Source: PFJX01 sp964393825
GTDB lineage: Bacteria; Pseudomonadota; Gammaproteobacteria; Burkholderiales; Thiobacillaceae
NCBI GenBank assembly: GCA_964393825.1
Contig: CAYMUY010000019.1
Location: 15,027 to 79,026, forward strand
Length of the DNA: 64,000 nucleotides
Direction of reading: 5' to 3'
Shown here: positions 50,379 to 58,628 of the stretch, piece by piece
Layout of the letters: each line of letters opens with the position of its first letter
Numbering within the stretch: position 1 is the stretch's first letter
Notes under the pieces: generated by a model
What the model saw: only the letters and a program-made list of their open reading frames with translations
What the model was told of the DNA's origin: nothing
The model's database searches: none
Position numbers and translations under genes: made by a program

Positions 50379-50453
50379 GGTGACTCCTGGAACAGGCAAG
50401 CCCCCGTCCTTGGCGAGTTTTTGAATCGGCTTGATGAACTCGCTACCTTTCAT
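50379..50453 (-). pseudogene. hicA toxin remnant (first ~20 codons)
   Basis: ATG 50453 opens MKGSEFIKPIQKLAKDGGL, which matches the N-terminus of HicA toxins (MKxSEFxxxxxKLAKxxG). The frame then runs straight into the ribosome-binding region and start of hicB. The catalytic His and the GSH motif are gone. A deletion of about 40 codons or more explains this. Confidence 0.7.
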
Positions 50454-50465
50454 GGCTTGCAATAT

Positions 50466-50481
50466 CGGACATTATTGTCCG
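50466..50481. promoter_or_regulatory. Candidate HicB operator
   Basis: CGGACA-TTAT-TGTCCG, a perfect six-base dyad, lies 13 bases upstream of the hicA stub start. This is the usual place for autoregulation of a hic operon by HicB. Confidence 0.5.
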
Positions 50482-50597
50482 CCTCGCAATCGATGTATTG
50501 GGAATGATCAACGGATCGCCTGCACCTTGGTTTCGGGCTGATGCCCGAAGTCAGGACTCGTCCGGGGGGCGGGCATGACGATGGCCCCGGCACCCGC

Positions 50598-50879
50598 TCA
50601 GGGTTTGTGCGCGTTATCTTGACCACCGCGTTCGGCCAGAGCCTTGCGGATGCGTTCAACCGCCTCGGGGGGAAATGCCGCGCGCGCGTCGGCACCCTCG
50701 GCACGCTTGACCAATGCCCGCATGGCTTGTCGCAGCAAGATCATCTGCCGCTCGAAACGGCGGCAATTGGCGCACACCCAGAGATGCATCCTCAGGCTCC
50801 AGCGTTCCCGGAAGCCCAACGGGCGTTCCTGGTATACCGAGATCAAGTGGCTTGCATCCTTGCAGGTCAGCATCTTCAT
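50598..50879 (-). CDS. Zinc-finger anti-sigma factor
   Basis: A 93-residue cytoplasmic protein with the zf-HC2 anti-sigma motif: CKDASHLISVYQERPL and HLWVCANCRRFERQM (His-x3-Cys-x2-Cys, about residues 32-39). It has no membrane span, so it is a soluble zinc-binding anti-sigma factor that probably senses oxidation or metals. ATG 50879 directly abuts the sigma-factor stop (TGAATG), so the pair is translated together. Confidence 0.87.
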   Translation of the reverse strand: MKMLTCKDASHLISVYQERPLGFRERWSLRMHLWVCANCRRFERQMILLRQAMRALVKRAEGADARAAFPPEAVERIRKALAERGGQDNAHKP

Positions 50880-51590
50880 TCACCCCCGGGCGGCTTGTGT
50901 CGCGGCACCCACCCAGTTTCTGTCGAGACACTGCCGCAGCCCCAGGCGGGTCCGATACAGCATCGTCCAGAGGTTGGTCGGCGTGATCGCCAATTCCTGA
51001 CAGATGGATTCAGAACTTTCTTCCATGACTTCGCGCAGCATGAAAAGCCGCGCCAGACGCGGCGGCAGCGCATCCAGACAGCGCTGCAGGACAACCATGA
51101 ATTGGCCGCGCTCCAGCAATTCCTCCGGATTACCCCAGTCGGAGAGCCGGTGTTGCCAGTGGCCGTCGGGCGCGAAGTGCTCCGCCGGGTGTCCATCGTC
51201 CGCATCCTCCAGATCGTCCGGTTCGTCCAGCCGCTCCTCGCGCGCGTCATGCCTGAACATGTCCATGATCTTGTGCTTGAGGATGCCGATCAACCAGGTC
51301 CGCGCCGATGCGCCGCCGGAGAACCGGTGGCGCGCCTGCAGCGCGGCGAGCAGGGTTTCCTGCACCGCTTCCTCGGCCTTGTGTGGGTCGCGCGTATGCA
51401 GCAGCGCATAGTTGTAGAGCGCGGCGCCATGCTCATCCAGCCAGGCGTCGGGTGAACCCAGTAGGTTTTCCTTCAATTCGGCCTCCTTGGGTGAGCGGGC
51501 GGCGTGCTCGGAAGGGAATGGGGTGGTGCGATTATGGACCAGGCCCTCGGCGGCAGGCTGCCGTTGTTCAGGCAAGGCCTGGAATGCCAT
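50880..51590 (-). CDS. ECF RNA polymerase sigma factor
   Basis: A 236-residue sigma-70 family ECF factor. Region 2 is seen at WLDEHGAALYNYALLHTRDPHKAEEAVQETLLAALQ (about 50-85) and TWLIGILKHKIMDMFR; region 4 at LDALPPRLARLFMLREVMEESSESICQELAITPTNLWTMLYRTRLGLRQCL (about 165-220). The linker is longer than usual (EERLDEPDDLEDADDGHPAEHFAPDG). The N-terminal 45 residues may be an over-extended start. It precedes its anti-sigma gene and lies 33 bases after a Cpx-like kinase gene on the same strand. Confidence 0.9.
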   Translation of the reverse strand: MAFQALPEQRQPAAEGLVHNRTTPFPSEHAARSPKEAELKENLLGSPDAWLDEHGAALYNYALLHTRDPHKAEEAVQETLLAALQARHRFSGGASARTWLIGILKHKIMDMFRHDAREERLDEPDDLEDADDGHPAEHFAPDGHWQHRLSDWGNPEELLERGQFMVVLQRCLDALPPRLARLFMLREVMEESSESICQELAITPTNLWTMLYRTRLGLRQCLDRNWVGAATQAARG

Positions 51591-51623
51591 GCCGGCTCAA
51601 CGCCATGGCCCGTGGACTTTTCC

Positions 51624-52922
51624 TTACACAATCGGCAGCGTGATCGTCACCTCCAGCCCGCCGCCGGGCCGGTTGCGCGCGTGAATCCGGCCGCCGTGGG
51701 AGGCCACCGCGCGGCGGGCGATGGCAAGGCCGAGGCCATAGCCCGGGGTAGTCTGGTCGGCGCGGTGGAAGGGTTCGAAGATCGCGTCCAGGTCGGTTTC
51801 CGCGACCCCGGGACCGCGATCGGACACCACCACTTCGAATGTCCCGGCGGCGGCAGACGCCCGAACCTCGACCATGCTGCCCGGCGCGGTGTATTTCGTG
51901 GCATTGCGGATGACGTTCTCGACGGCGCGATAGAGCAGTTCACCGCGCACCGTGGCGATCACTTCGCCTTCGCCGCTGAACTCTACGCTGCGTCCTTGCG
52001 CGGCCGCTTCGAAACCGGCGTCGTCGGCGATGCTGGCCACCATTTCCATGAGGTCGATGGCGGCCGCCGGGGCGCCGGGGGTACCGGCCTCCAGCCGCGA
52101 CAGGGTCAGCACTTCGCCGACCAGTTCGTCCAGGCGCATCGATTCACGTTCGATGCGCTCCAGCGTCGCTTCCAGCTTGGCCGGGTTTTGCCGGGCGAGG
52201 CCGATGGCCGCGTGCAACCTCGCCAGCGGCGAACGCAATTCATGGGAGACGTCATGCAGCAGGCGTTGTTGCGCGGCGATCTGCGCCTGCAACCGCTGCG
52301 CCATGCGGTCGAAATCGCGTCCGAGATCGGCCAGTTCGTCGCTGCGTCCGCCCATCGCCGCTTGTACCCGCGTCTCCAGGCGTCCCTCGGCAACGGCACG
52401 GAAGGCATCACGAAGGTGGCGGATCGGCTTCGCCACGTACCAGGCCAGCGCGGCGCTGAAGGCGAGGCTGGCGAGCAGGCCCATCGTGATCGGCAGGATC
52501 GGCGGGGGGGGCTCGTGGCGCGGCGGCCGAACGCGGCCTCCGGACTGAAGTCTTGCCTGCGCGATCAGGGTGTAGGCCTGGCCGTCGAGGGCGACGACCC
52601 GGCGGATGGAGGCGGCGGGGGCCTGGCGCAGGCTTTCTGGCAGGGGGCGTTCGAGGAAATCGCGCCCGTTTGCGTCGAGCACGAACAGTTGCGTGCGCGG
52701 CGTGGATGCCTCCCATTCCTGGAGCACGTCCCGCATCACCCCGGGCCCACCGCGACGCAGCACGACCTCCGCCGAATCGAGCAGCATCGCCGCGCGCGGG
52801 CTGGTGGTCACGGCTTCGCTGCTCGCCTGGCGGTGCAGCCAGACGCCGGTGCCGACACCGAGCGCCGCCAGCAACAGCGCCAGCCAGAAAGCGATGAAGG
52901 ATTTCCAGAACAGGCGGCCCAT
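51624..52922 (-). CDS. CpxA-like sensor histidine kinase
   Basis: A 432-residue inner-membrane kinase with two spans (WKSFIAFWLALLLAALGVGTGVWL near 6-30; PITMGLLASLAFSAALAWYV near 143-163) enclosing a periplasmic domain of about 110 residues. A HAMP (AKPIRHLRDAFRAVAEG) follows, then phospho-His227 in LLHDVSHELRSPLARL and HATPase boxes NVIRNATKYT, DRGPGV and GYGLGLAIARR. The ATG at 52922 fits the span; a frame upstream adds no domain. It pairs with the response regulator 107 bases upstream. Confidence 0.93.
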   Translation of the reverse strand: MGRLFWKSFIAFWLALLLAALGVGTGVWLHRQASSEAVTTSPRAAMLLDSAEVVLRRGGPGVMRDVLQEWEASTPRTQLFVLDANGRDFLERPLPESLRQAPAASIRRVVALDGQAYTLIAQARLQSGGRVRPPRHEPPPPILPITMGLLASLAFSAALAWYVAKPIRHLRDAFRAVAEGRLETRVQAAMGGRSDELADLGRDFDRMAQRLQAQIAAQQRLLHDVSHELRSPLARLHAAIGLARQNPAKLEATLERIERESMRLDELVGEVLTLSRLEAGTPGAPAAAIDLMEMVASIADDAGFEAAAQGRSVEFSGEGEVIATVRGELLYRAVENVIRNATKYTAPGSMVEVRASAAAGTFEVVVSDRGPGVAETDLDAIFEPFHRADQTTPGYGLGLAIARRAVASHGGRIHARNRPGGGLEVTITLPIV

Positions 52923-53029
52923 GTCAGTTCCGCCCGACCGTTCCGAAGGAGCGGACCTCCCCCACGGGGTAGCGAAGGGCAGGGGCTGCATCAGGAGACG
53001 CGCGTAGCGCGCAAGGGGACTGTTTCATG

Positions 53030-53716
53030 TCAGATCTTCACCAACTGGTAACCCTGACCACGCACGGTCTGGATCCAGGAATCGCCGTCCGGCCGCGTGC
53101 CGAGCTTGTGACGGATGCTGCTGACATGCACGTCAATGCTGCGGTCGAATCGCGCCAGTGGCCGTCCCAGGGCGGCCTCCGACAGGGCATTCTTGCTCAC
53201 CACGCGGCCGGCCTGGCGGGCGAGGGCTTCGAGCAGGCTGTATTCGGTGCTGGTGAGGTCGAGCGGTTGTTCCCGCCAGTGCGCCAGGCGGCGTTCCGGC
53301 CACATGGTCAGCGGCCCCACCGTGATCGGCCCCGCCACCGCGCCATGTTCCGCATCCGTCACCCGCCGCAGGATGGCGCGCAGCCGCGCCACCAGTTCGC
53401 GCGGCGTGCAGGGCTTGGGCACGTAGTCGTCGGCGCCGAGTTCGAGGCCGATGATGCGGTCGATGTCGTCGCCCTTGGCGGTCAGCATCAGCACCGGCAG
53501 GCGGCTCTCGGCGCGTATCCGGCGCAGCGCCTCGACGCCATTGAGGCGCGGCATCATCACATCCAGCACCGCGATGGCGTAGCGTCCCGTCAGCGCCTCG
53601 CGGGCGCCAGTCTCGCCGTCATGCGCCACATCCACCTCGAAGCCTTCCTGTTCCAGGTATTCGCGCAGCATCGCGGCGAGTTCCTCATCGTCGTCGACCA
53701 GCAATACACGGGCCAT
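53030..53716 (-). CDS. CpxR-like (OmpR-family) response regulator
   Basis: A 228-residue regulator: receiver with acidic pocket LLVDDDEEL, phospho-acceptor Asp52 in VLDVMMPRLNG, LMLTAK and LGADDYVPKP. A winged-helix DNA-binding domain follows (LDLTSTEYSLLEALARQAGRVVSK, RSIDVHVSSIRHKLG, IQTVRGQGYQLV). The phospho-Lys loop and the wing match CpxR. It is divergent from the Spy/CpxP-like gene across a 190-base region that holds CpxR-like boxes, which fits envelope-stress control of both. Confidence 0.95.
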   Translation of the reverse strand: MARVLLVDDDEELAAMLREYLEQEGFEVDVAHDGETGAREALTGRYAIAVLDVMMPRLNGVEALRRIRAESRLPVLMLTAKGDDIDRIIGLELGADDYVPKPCTPRELVARLRAILRRVTDAEHGAVAGPITVGPLTMWPERRLAHWREQPLDLTSTEYSLLEALARQAGRVVSKNALSEAALGRPLARFDRSIDVHVSSIRHKLGTRPDGDSWIQTVRGQGYQLVKI

Positions 53717-53790
53717 CGGTTCGTCCTGAAAACACGCACAACACCGATGATAGGGGTGTTGCGCGCGGCGGAAACATTTGCTCAGCCTTC

Positions 53791-53826
53791 TTTACCCGAC
53801 TTAACACCGGCTTAACCTCGCTTTAC
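53791..53826. promoter_or_regulatory. Two CpxR-like boxes in the divergent region
   Basis: TTTAC-CCGAC-TTAAC (53791-53805) and TTAAC-CTCGC-TTTAC (53812-53826) match, in reverse complement, the GTAAA-N5-GTAAA site of CpxR with one change in each pair. They are six bases apart and nearly mirror each other. Confidence 0.75.
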
Positions 53827-53906
53827 CCCCTGTTCCCGGAGACTGCATCCCACAGACGAGGCCAATGCGCCGCGACTGCTCCAACCCAACCGAACAGGAG
53901 TCGATC

Positions 53907-54401
53907 ATGAACGTCCGCACCAAAATCCTCGCAGTGCTTCTTGCCGCCGGTGGCATCGCCATGGCGGTCCCCCTGGCCACCCAGGCCCACCCGATGGGTG
54001 GCCAGGGCGGCTGTGAACGCTCGCACGCCATGAAAGGCGAGCGTGACGGCCTGCCGCGCATGCTGAAACGCCTCGACCTGAGCGCAGAGCAGAAGGACAA
54101 GATCAGCGCCTTGCGCAAGCAGGACGCCGGCATCCTGGCGGAGAAGTTCAAGACCCTGCGCGACAACCGCGCGCAACTCGGCGACATGCGCATGAAGGGT
54201 GAATACGACGAGGCGAAGATCAAGATGCTGACCGAACAGGGCGCGCAAACGATGGCGGAAATTGCCCAGCTGCGCGCGCGCCAGATGCACGAGATCCAGC
54301 AACTCCTCACCCCCGAACAGCGCCAGCAGGTGGAGGCCAAGCGCGAGCGGATGCAAAAGCACTGGCAGGAACGTCAGGACACGCGTCACGACCGGGGCTG
54401 A
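53907..54401 (+). CDS. Spy/CpxP-family periplasmic chaperone
   Basis: A 164-residue periplasmic protein with a signal peptide (MNVRTKILAVLLAAGGIAMAV to TQA). The mature part is a helical LTxxQ-type cradle: RLDLSAEQKDKISALRKQDA (first repeat), then LLTPEQRQQVEAKRERMQ (second repeat). Spy/CpxP proteins bind unfolded envelope proteins and repress Cpx. A His-rich end (TRHDRG) may bind metals. ATG 53907 has CAGGAG upstream. It is divergent from the cpxR-like gene over two CpxR boxes. Confidence 0.93.
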   Translation: MNVRTKILAVLLAAGGIAMAVPLATQAHPMGGQGGCERSHAMKGERDGLPRMLKRLDLSAEQKDKISALRKQDAGILAEKFKTLRDNRAQLGDMRMKGEYDEAKIKMLTEQGAQTMAEIAQLRARQMHEIQQLLTPEQRQQVEAKRERMQKHWQERQDTRHDRG

Positions 54402-54510
54402 TCGATCACGCCACGGACGAATGCGCCACCCGCAGCTATGATCCAGGAACAGGCGGTCGCGACCGGCGACACCGGATACGGCCGCCGCCACCGTCCAAGG
54501 AGAACGTGAA

Positions 54511-55089
54511 ATGCGCCATACCCGCCATTCCACCGTCTTGCTTTACGGAGGGCTCCTCGCCTTGGCCGCCAGCCTGCTCGCGGGCTGTGCCGCGTCGCCG
54601 CCGCCACGCGAGCGATCCGCCCGTGCCACCCCTCCCCCCCCGCAGGTGACCGAACTCGCGGTCTATCCGGCGCGTGGCCAGGATGCGCGGGAACTACGCC
54701 GCGATCGCTACGAATGCCACACCTGGGCGGTACGCCAGTCCGGTTTCGACCCCGCCACCATGAGCCAACGCCAGCCCACCCCGGTGCCGAGGGTGGAGCC
54801 CGATCCCCCGGTCGGATACGGCACCGCGAGCGGCGCGGTGGCCGGCGCCGTGGTCGGAGCGGCGGTAGCGAACCCTCGCCACTCTGGCGACGGCGCGGCG
54901 GTGGGCGCGGTGATCGGCGCCATCGCCGGCACGGCGGCGGACGCCTCGCGCGAGGCTCGCGCCGAGCGGATCGAGGAGGCCTACGCCGCCCGTGCCGCGC
55001 GTCAGGACGCGCGGTATAGCGAAGAAGAAAACCGCTATCGCCGCGCCCTCGGCGCCTGCCTTGAAGCGCGCGGCTATACCGTGCGTTGA
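54511..55089 (+). CDS. Glycine-zipper lipoprotein with ACLEAR motif
   Basis: A 192-residue lipoprotein (lipobox LAGC, Cys26). A Gly/Ala zipper (ASGAVAGAVVGAAVAN, then GAAVGAVIGAIAGTAAD) near 105-145 may insert in membrane, as in YMGG proteins. A Cys-containing module DRYECHTWAVRQSGFDP near 70-85 and a C-terminal ACLEARGYTVR also occur in the next gene. AAGGAG precedes the ATG. Likely part of the envelope-stress set. Confidence 0.85.
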   Translation: MRHTRHSTVLLYGGLLALAASLLAGCAASPPPRERSARATPPPPQVTELAVYPARGQDARELRRDRYECHTWAVRQSGFDPATMSQRQPTPVPRVEPDPPVGYGTASGAVAGAVVGAAVANPRHSGDGAAVGAVIGAIAGTAADASREARAERIEEAYAARAARQDARYSEEENRYRRALGACLEARGYTVR

Positions 55090-55133
55090 ACCCACGCTGA
55101 ACCGATAGATCCACTCGAACAGGAGACCGACTC

Positions 55134-55820
55134 ATGCCCCGCCATTCCCTCCCCCTCGCCGCCCTGATCGCCGCCAGCCTGCTGGCCGGCGGCGCCTTGG
55201 CCGACCCGCCCTCGCGCGAGTCGTATCGTGACACGCAGCGAGAGACTTACCGCGATGCCCATCGTGATTCGTCTCGTGACGCGCGCCACGAGCGCCGCGA
55301 CTATCGCCCGATCCGCGGCACGGTGGTGCCGCGCCTGGGCCCCGACCGCCGCGTCGTCCGTTACCGCGACGCGAACTATTATTTCTCCAGCGGCACCTGG
55401 TATCGGCCGATGGGCTCGCGCTTCGTGATCGTGGCGCCGCCGATCAGCGCCGTGATCCCGATCCTGCCGAGCGGCTACGTTACCCTCAGCATCGGCGGCC
55501 GTCCCTACTACCGCTACAACGATGTCTACTACGTGCGCGACGATCGCGGCTACGTCGTGGTGGAACCGCCTCGGGAAGTGGCCGGCACGGAACCGCCAGC
55601 GCCGCCGGACGATCTCTTCGTCTATCCGAAAATGGGACAGACCGAGCAACAGCAGGCGACTGACCGCTATGAATGCCACGAATGGGCATCGAGCCAGACC
55701 GGCTACGACCCCACCCGTGTTTCCGGTGGCGTGCCACCGGAGCAGGCGGATGCGCTGCGCGGCGGCTACCTGCGCGCCATGAGCGCCTGCCTGGAAGCGC
55801 GCAACTACACGGTACGCTGA
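55134..55820 (+). CDS. DUF6515-type envelope protein
   Basis: A 228-residue secreted protein with signal peptide to ALA. The first 60 mature residues are a basic/polar Arg-Asp repeat (SYRDTQRETYRDAHRDSSRD). The central part with YRDANYYFSSGTWYRP and PSGYVTLSIGGRPYYRYNDVYYVRDDRGYVVV is the DUF6515-type beta repeat. The C-terminal DRYECHEWASSQTGYDP and ACLEARNYTVR repeat the end of the previous gene. Function unknown; likely cell-envelope surface. ACAGGAGA precedes the ATG. Confidence 0.83.
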   Translation: MPRHSLPLAALIAASLLAGGALADPPSRESYRDTQRETYRDAHRDSSRDARHERRDYRPIRGTVVPRLGPDRRVVRYRDANYYFSSGTWYRPMGSRFVIVAPPISAVIPILPSGYVTLSIGGRPYYRYNDVYYVRDDRGYVVVEPPREVAGTEPPAPPDDLFVYPKMGQTEQQQATDRYECHEWASSQTGYDPTRVSGGVPPEQADALRGGYLRAMSACLEARNYTVR

Positions 55821-55826
55821 AGCGGA

Positions 55827-55846
55827 CGCCGGCAAGGATGCCGGCG
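55827..55846. terminator. Small hairpin between convergent genes
   Basis: CGCCGGC (55827-55833) pairs with GCCGGCG (55840-55846) over a six-base loop in the 33 bases between the DUF6515 and trmJ genes. A weak bidirectional stop; no T-run. Confidence 0.5.
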
Positions 55847-55853
55847 CGACGGT

Positions 55854-56582
55854 TCAGCCGCGCCGCTTCGTCCCCACCGCGCTCAAGATGCCGCGCCAGA
55901 TCGCCACTTCCTCCTTCTCCAGGCCCGCCTTGGCGAAGAAACGGCGCAGGCGCGGCATCAGGCGTTTGGGATGGGCGGGGTTGAGGAAGCCCAGTTCGAT
56001 CAGGGTCTTTTCCAGTTCCAGCAGCAGCGCCTGCTCGGCGTCGTGCGAAGCGAGTTCGAATTCAGGCAGCGCCAGGACGGAATCGTCGAGGCTGCTGCGC
56101 AGTTCGTAGGCCAGCACCTGCACCGCCGCGCCCAGGTTGAGCGAGGCATAGTCCGAATTGCTGGGAATGTTGAGCAGCCAGCGGCATTTCATCAGTTGTT
56201 CGTTGGACAGACCGAAGGTTTCCGAGCCGAACACCAGGGCCACCGGCTGCGTCCGCGCGATTCCCAGCAGTTTCGGCGCCGCCTGGCGCGGGGTATGGGC
56301 GGGATGCGGCAGATCGCGGCGGCGCGAGGTGCAGGCGGCGGCCAACGCCACATCGGCCAGGGCGGCATCCAGATCATGATGGATGCGGGCGTTTTCCAGC
56401 ACATCCACGGCGCCGGAAGCACGGGCGCGCGCCTCGTCGTCGATCCCGCATCGGGGGTTGACCAGGGCGAGATCGACCAAGCCCATCACCTTCATGGCGC
56501 GGGCGACGGCGCCAAGATTGCCCGGGTGACTGGTTTCCACCAGGACGACACGGATGTTTGCGAGGGAGTGGCCGGTGTTCAA
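55854..56582 (-). CDS. trmJ: tRNA (Cm32/Um32) methyltransferase TrmJ
   Basis: TrmJ, a SPOUT-class 2'-O-methyltransferase, modifies position 32 of some tRNAs. The 242-residue product has IRVVLVETSHPGNLGAVARAMKVMGL near 10-35, RASGAVDVLENARIHHDL, the catalytic knot VALVFGSETFGLSNEQL near 115-130, IPSNSDYASLNLGAAVQVLAYEL near 140-160, and the C-terminal extension PKRLMPRLRRFF. Divergent from suhB over 40 bases, a common order in Proteobacteria. Confidence 0.96.
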   Translation of the reverse strand: MNTGHSLANIRVVLVETSHPGNLGAVARAMKVMGLVDLALVNPRCGIDDEARARASGAVDVLENARIHHDLDAALADVALAAACTSRRRDLPHPAHTPRQAAPKLLGIARTQPVALVFGSETFGLSNEQLMKCRWLLNIPSNSDYASLNLGAAVQVLAYELRSSLDDSVLALPEFELASHDAEQALLLELEKTLIELGFLNPAHPKRLMPRLRRFFAKAGLEKEEVAIWRGILSAVGTKRRG

Positions 56583-56622
56583 GGTAAAATCCCTGCCCAG
56601 TTCAAATGTTCTTTAGACAATC

Positions 56623-57429
56623 ATGCACCCAATGCTCAATACGGCCATCAAGGCCGCCCGCGCCGCGGGGAAAGTCATCGTCCACGGCAGCCAGAACCTC
56701 GACCGCCTGACGGTGAAATCCAAGCAGGACAACGATTACGTCAGCGAAATCGACCAGAAGGCGGAGCAGGTCATCATCACGACCCTGCTCGATGCCTATC
56801 CGACCCACGCGATTCTAGCCGAGGAGACCGGCGAGTCCGGCGCCGGCGGCGACGCGGAGTATCAGTGGGTGATCGATCCGCTCGACGGCACCACCAACTT
56901 CCTGCACGACTTCCCGCAGTACGCGGTGTCCATCGCCCTGTTGCACCGGGGCAAGCTGGACCAGGCCGTGATCTACGACCCGGTGCGCAACGACCTCTAT
57001 ACCGCCAGCCGGGGCGGCGGCGCCTTCCTCAATGAGCGCCGCATCCGTGTCGGCAAGCGTGACAAGTTGCAGGACGCGCTGATCGGCACCGGCTTCCCTT
57101 ACCGAGACTTCACCCATCTGGATGCCTACACCGGCATGTTCCGCGATCTGGTGAAGAAGACCTCCGGCCTGCGCCGCCCCGGTTCCGCCGCGCTCGACCT
57201 CGCCTGGCTGGCCGCCGGCCGCACCGACGGCTTCTTCGAGATCGGCCTCAACCCCTGGGATATCGCCGCCGGCTGCCTGCTGGTGCTCGAATCCGGCGGT
57301 CTGGTCAGCGACTTTGCCGGCGAGGAAAATTACCTCCAGTCGGGCAACGTGATCGCGGGCAGCCCGAAGATTTTCGTCCAGCTGCTGCAAACCATTCAGC
57401 CGCATGTCACCGAGGCCTTGCGCCGCTGA
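56623..57429 (+). CDS. suhB: Inositol-1-monophosphatase SuhB
   Basis: SuhB hydrolyses inositol-1-phosphate and in bacteria also joins the rRNA antitermination complex. The 268-residue product has the lithium-sensitive phosphatase motifs: AILAEETGESGAGG (Glu-Glu) near 65, WVIDPLDGTTNFLHDFP near 85-100 and NPWDIAAGCLLVLESGG near 210. The family start MHPMLNTAIKAARAAGKVI fits this ATG. Length is normal. Confidence 0.97.
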   Translation: MHPMLNTAIKAARAAGKVIVHGSQNLDRLTVKSKQDNDYVSEIDQKAEQVIITTLLDAYPTHAILAEETGESGAGGDAEYQWVIDPLDGTTNFLHDFPQYAVSIALLHRGKLDQAVIYDPVRNDLYTASRGGGAFLNERRIRVGKRDKLQDALIGTGFPYRDFTHLDAYTGMFRDLVKKTSGLRRPGSAALDLAWLAAGRTDGFFEIGLNPWDIAAGCLLVLESGGLVSDFAGEENYLQSGNVIAGSPKIFVQLLQTIQPHVTEALRR

Positions 57430-57462
57430 GACGCGAATGGCAGGACCAGCCCCCCGTAAATT

Positions 57463-57557
57463 TGTAGCGCAGGCTTTATGCCCCGGAGGGGAGGTATCCT
57501 TTAGGGCCAGCCTGCACCCCACCGTCTACGGCGAGCAGGCTGGAAGCCTGCGCTACA
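57463..57557. repeat. TGTAGCGC palindromic repeat (variant) before the RND adaptor
   Basis: Outer arms TGTAGCGCAGGCTT (57463-57476) and 57544-57557 are complementary over 14 bases. An inner stem CCAGCCTGC (57507-57515) pairs with 57535-57543. The outer eight bases equal those of the TGTAGCGCCGG copies. It lies 26 bases before the adaptor start. Confidence 0.85.
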
Positions 57558-57583
57558 GGGAAACCGGGCGTGTCACCATCGTC

Positions 57584-58546
57584 ATGAAGTTCACCGCCAG
57601 CCTCACCCTCGTTCTTGCCACCCTCCCCGCCCTGGCCTGGGAGGCGAAGCCGTTGCGTGAAATCGCCATTCACCCGGAACGGCGCGCGCAGGCGCAGGTG
57701 GTTTCCCTCAACGAAAGCAAGCTTGCCGCCGAACTTTCCGCGCGCATCGTCAGCCTGCCGCTGGAGCCCGGCCAACGGGTGGCGCGCGGCGCCTTGCTGG
57801 CGCGCCTGGATTGTGGCGATTACGACCTGGCGGTGGAGCGCGCCCAGGCCGCGCTGCGGGCCAGCGAGGCGAAGGCGAGGCTGGCCGTCTTGCAGTACGA
57901 GCGCACACGCAAGCTGGCCGCGGAAAACTTCGTCAGCCGCGACGCCCTCGATGTACGCGCCGCCGAACAGGACGCGAGCCGCGCCGAAGTGGCAGTCGAT
58001 GGCGCCAGCCTGAAGACGGCGCAGGCCAATCGCGGCAAATGCCGGATTTATTCCCCTTTCCCGGCCATCGTCGTCGAGCGTCTGGCGCAGGAAGGCGAGA
58101 TGGCGACAGCGGGCACGCCCCTGCTCCGCCTGCTGGATACCTCCCGCATCGAGGTGCGCGCCGAGGTGCAGCAAGCCGATGCCGCCGGGCTGCAACGTGC
58201 GGGTCGCGCCGAGTTCGTCGGCCTGTCCGGACGCTGGCCGGTCAGACTGAAACGCCTGTCGCCGGCCGTGGCGAAAACCACTCGCCTGCTGGAAGCACGC
58301 CTGCGTTTCACCGCCGCCGCCGCCGCCCCGGGCGAAAGCGGCCAGATCGTCTGGAACAGTCCGCAGGCGCATCTGCCAGCGCAAGCCGTGGTGCGCCGCG
58401 ACGGTCGCCTGGGTGTGTTTTTGCTCGATGGCGACACGCCGCGCTTCCACATCCTGAACGAAGCGCAGGAAGGCCGGCCGGCGCTGGCGGAAGGGCTGAA
58501 CGCGGACAGCCGGATCGTGGTCCAGGGTCTCGGCGGGTTGCGTTAG
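57584..58546 (+). CDS. RND efflux periplasmic adaptor subunit
   Basis: A 320-residue membrane-fusion protein. Signal peptide (MKFTASLTLVLATLPALA), lipoyl half LAAELSARIVSLPLEPGQRVARGALLARLDCGDY near 45-75, a short helical hairpin, then CRIYSPFPAIVVERLAQEGEMATAGTPLLRLLDT near 150-180 and a beta-barrel RAEFVGLSGRWPVRLKRLSP. It would join the RND pump to a TolC-type channel. The ATG at 57584 is at the signal peptide; no clear ribosome site is seen. The pump gene follows across a palindrome. Confidence 0.9.
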   Translation: MKFTASLTLVLATLPALAWEAKPLREIAIHPERRAQAQVVSLNESKLAAELSARIVSLPLEPGQRVARGALLARLDCGDYDLAVERAQAALRASEAKARLAVLQYERTRKLAAENFVSRDALDVRAAEQDASRAEVAVDGASLKTAQANRGKCRIYSPFPAIVVERLAQEGEMATAGTPLLRLLDTSRIEVRAEVQQADAAGLQRAGRAEFVGLSGRWPVRLKRLSPAVAKTTRLLEARLRFTAAAAAPGESGQIVWNSPQAHLPAQAVVRRDGRLGVFLLDGDTPRFHILNEAQEGRPALAEGLNADSRIVVQGLGGLR

Positions 58547-58557
58547 CGATGTCGCCA

Positions 58558-58621
58558 TGTAGCGCCGGCGTCTCGCCGGCTCGTAGTCAGACAACCAGGC
58601 CGGCGAGACGCCGGCGCTACA
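58558..58621. repeat. TGTAGCGCCGG palindromic repeat, copy 3
   Basis: Arms 58558-58580 and 58599-58621 are perfectly complementary over 23 bases with an 18-base loop, and are identical to the arms at 18077-18147. The RND pump start codon is seven bases beyond it. Confidence 0.92.
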
Positions 58622-58628
58622 GTTCCCC

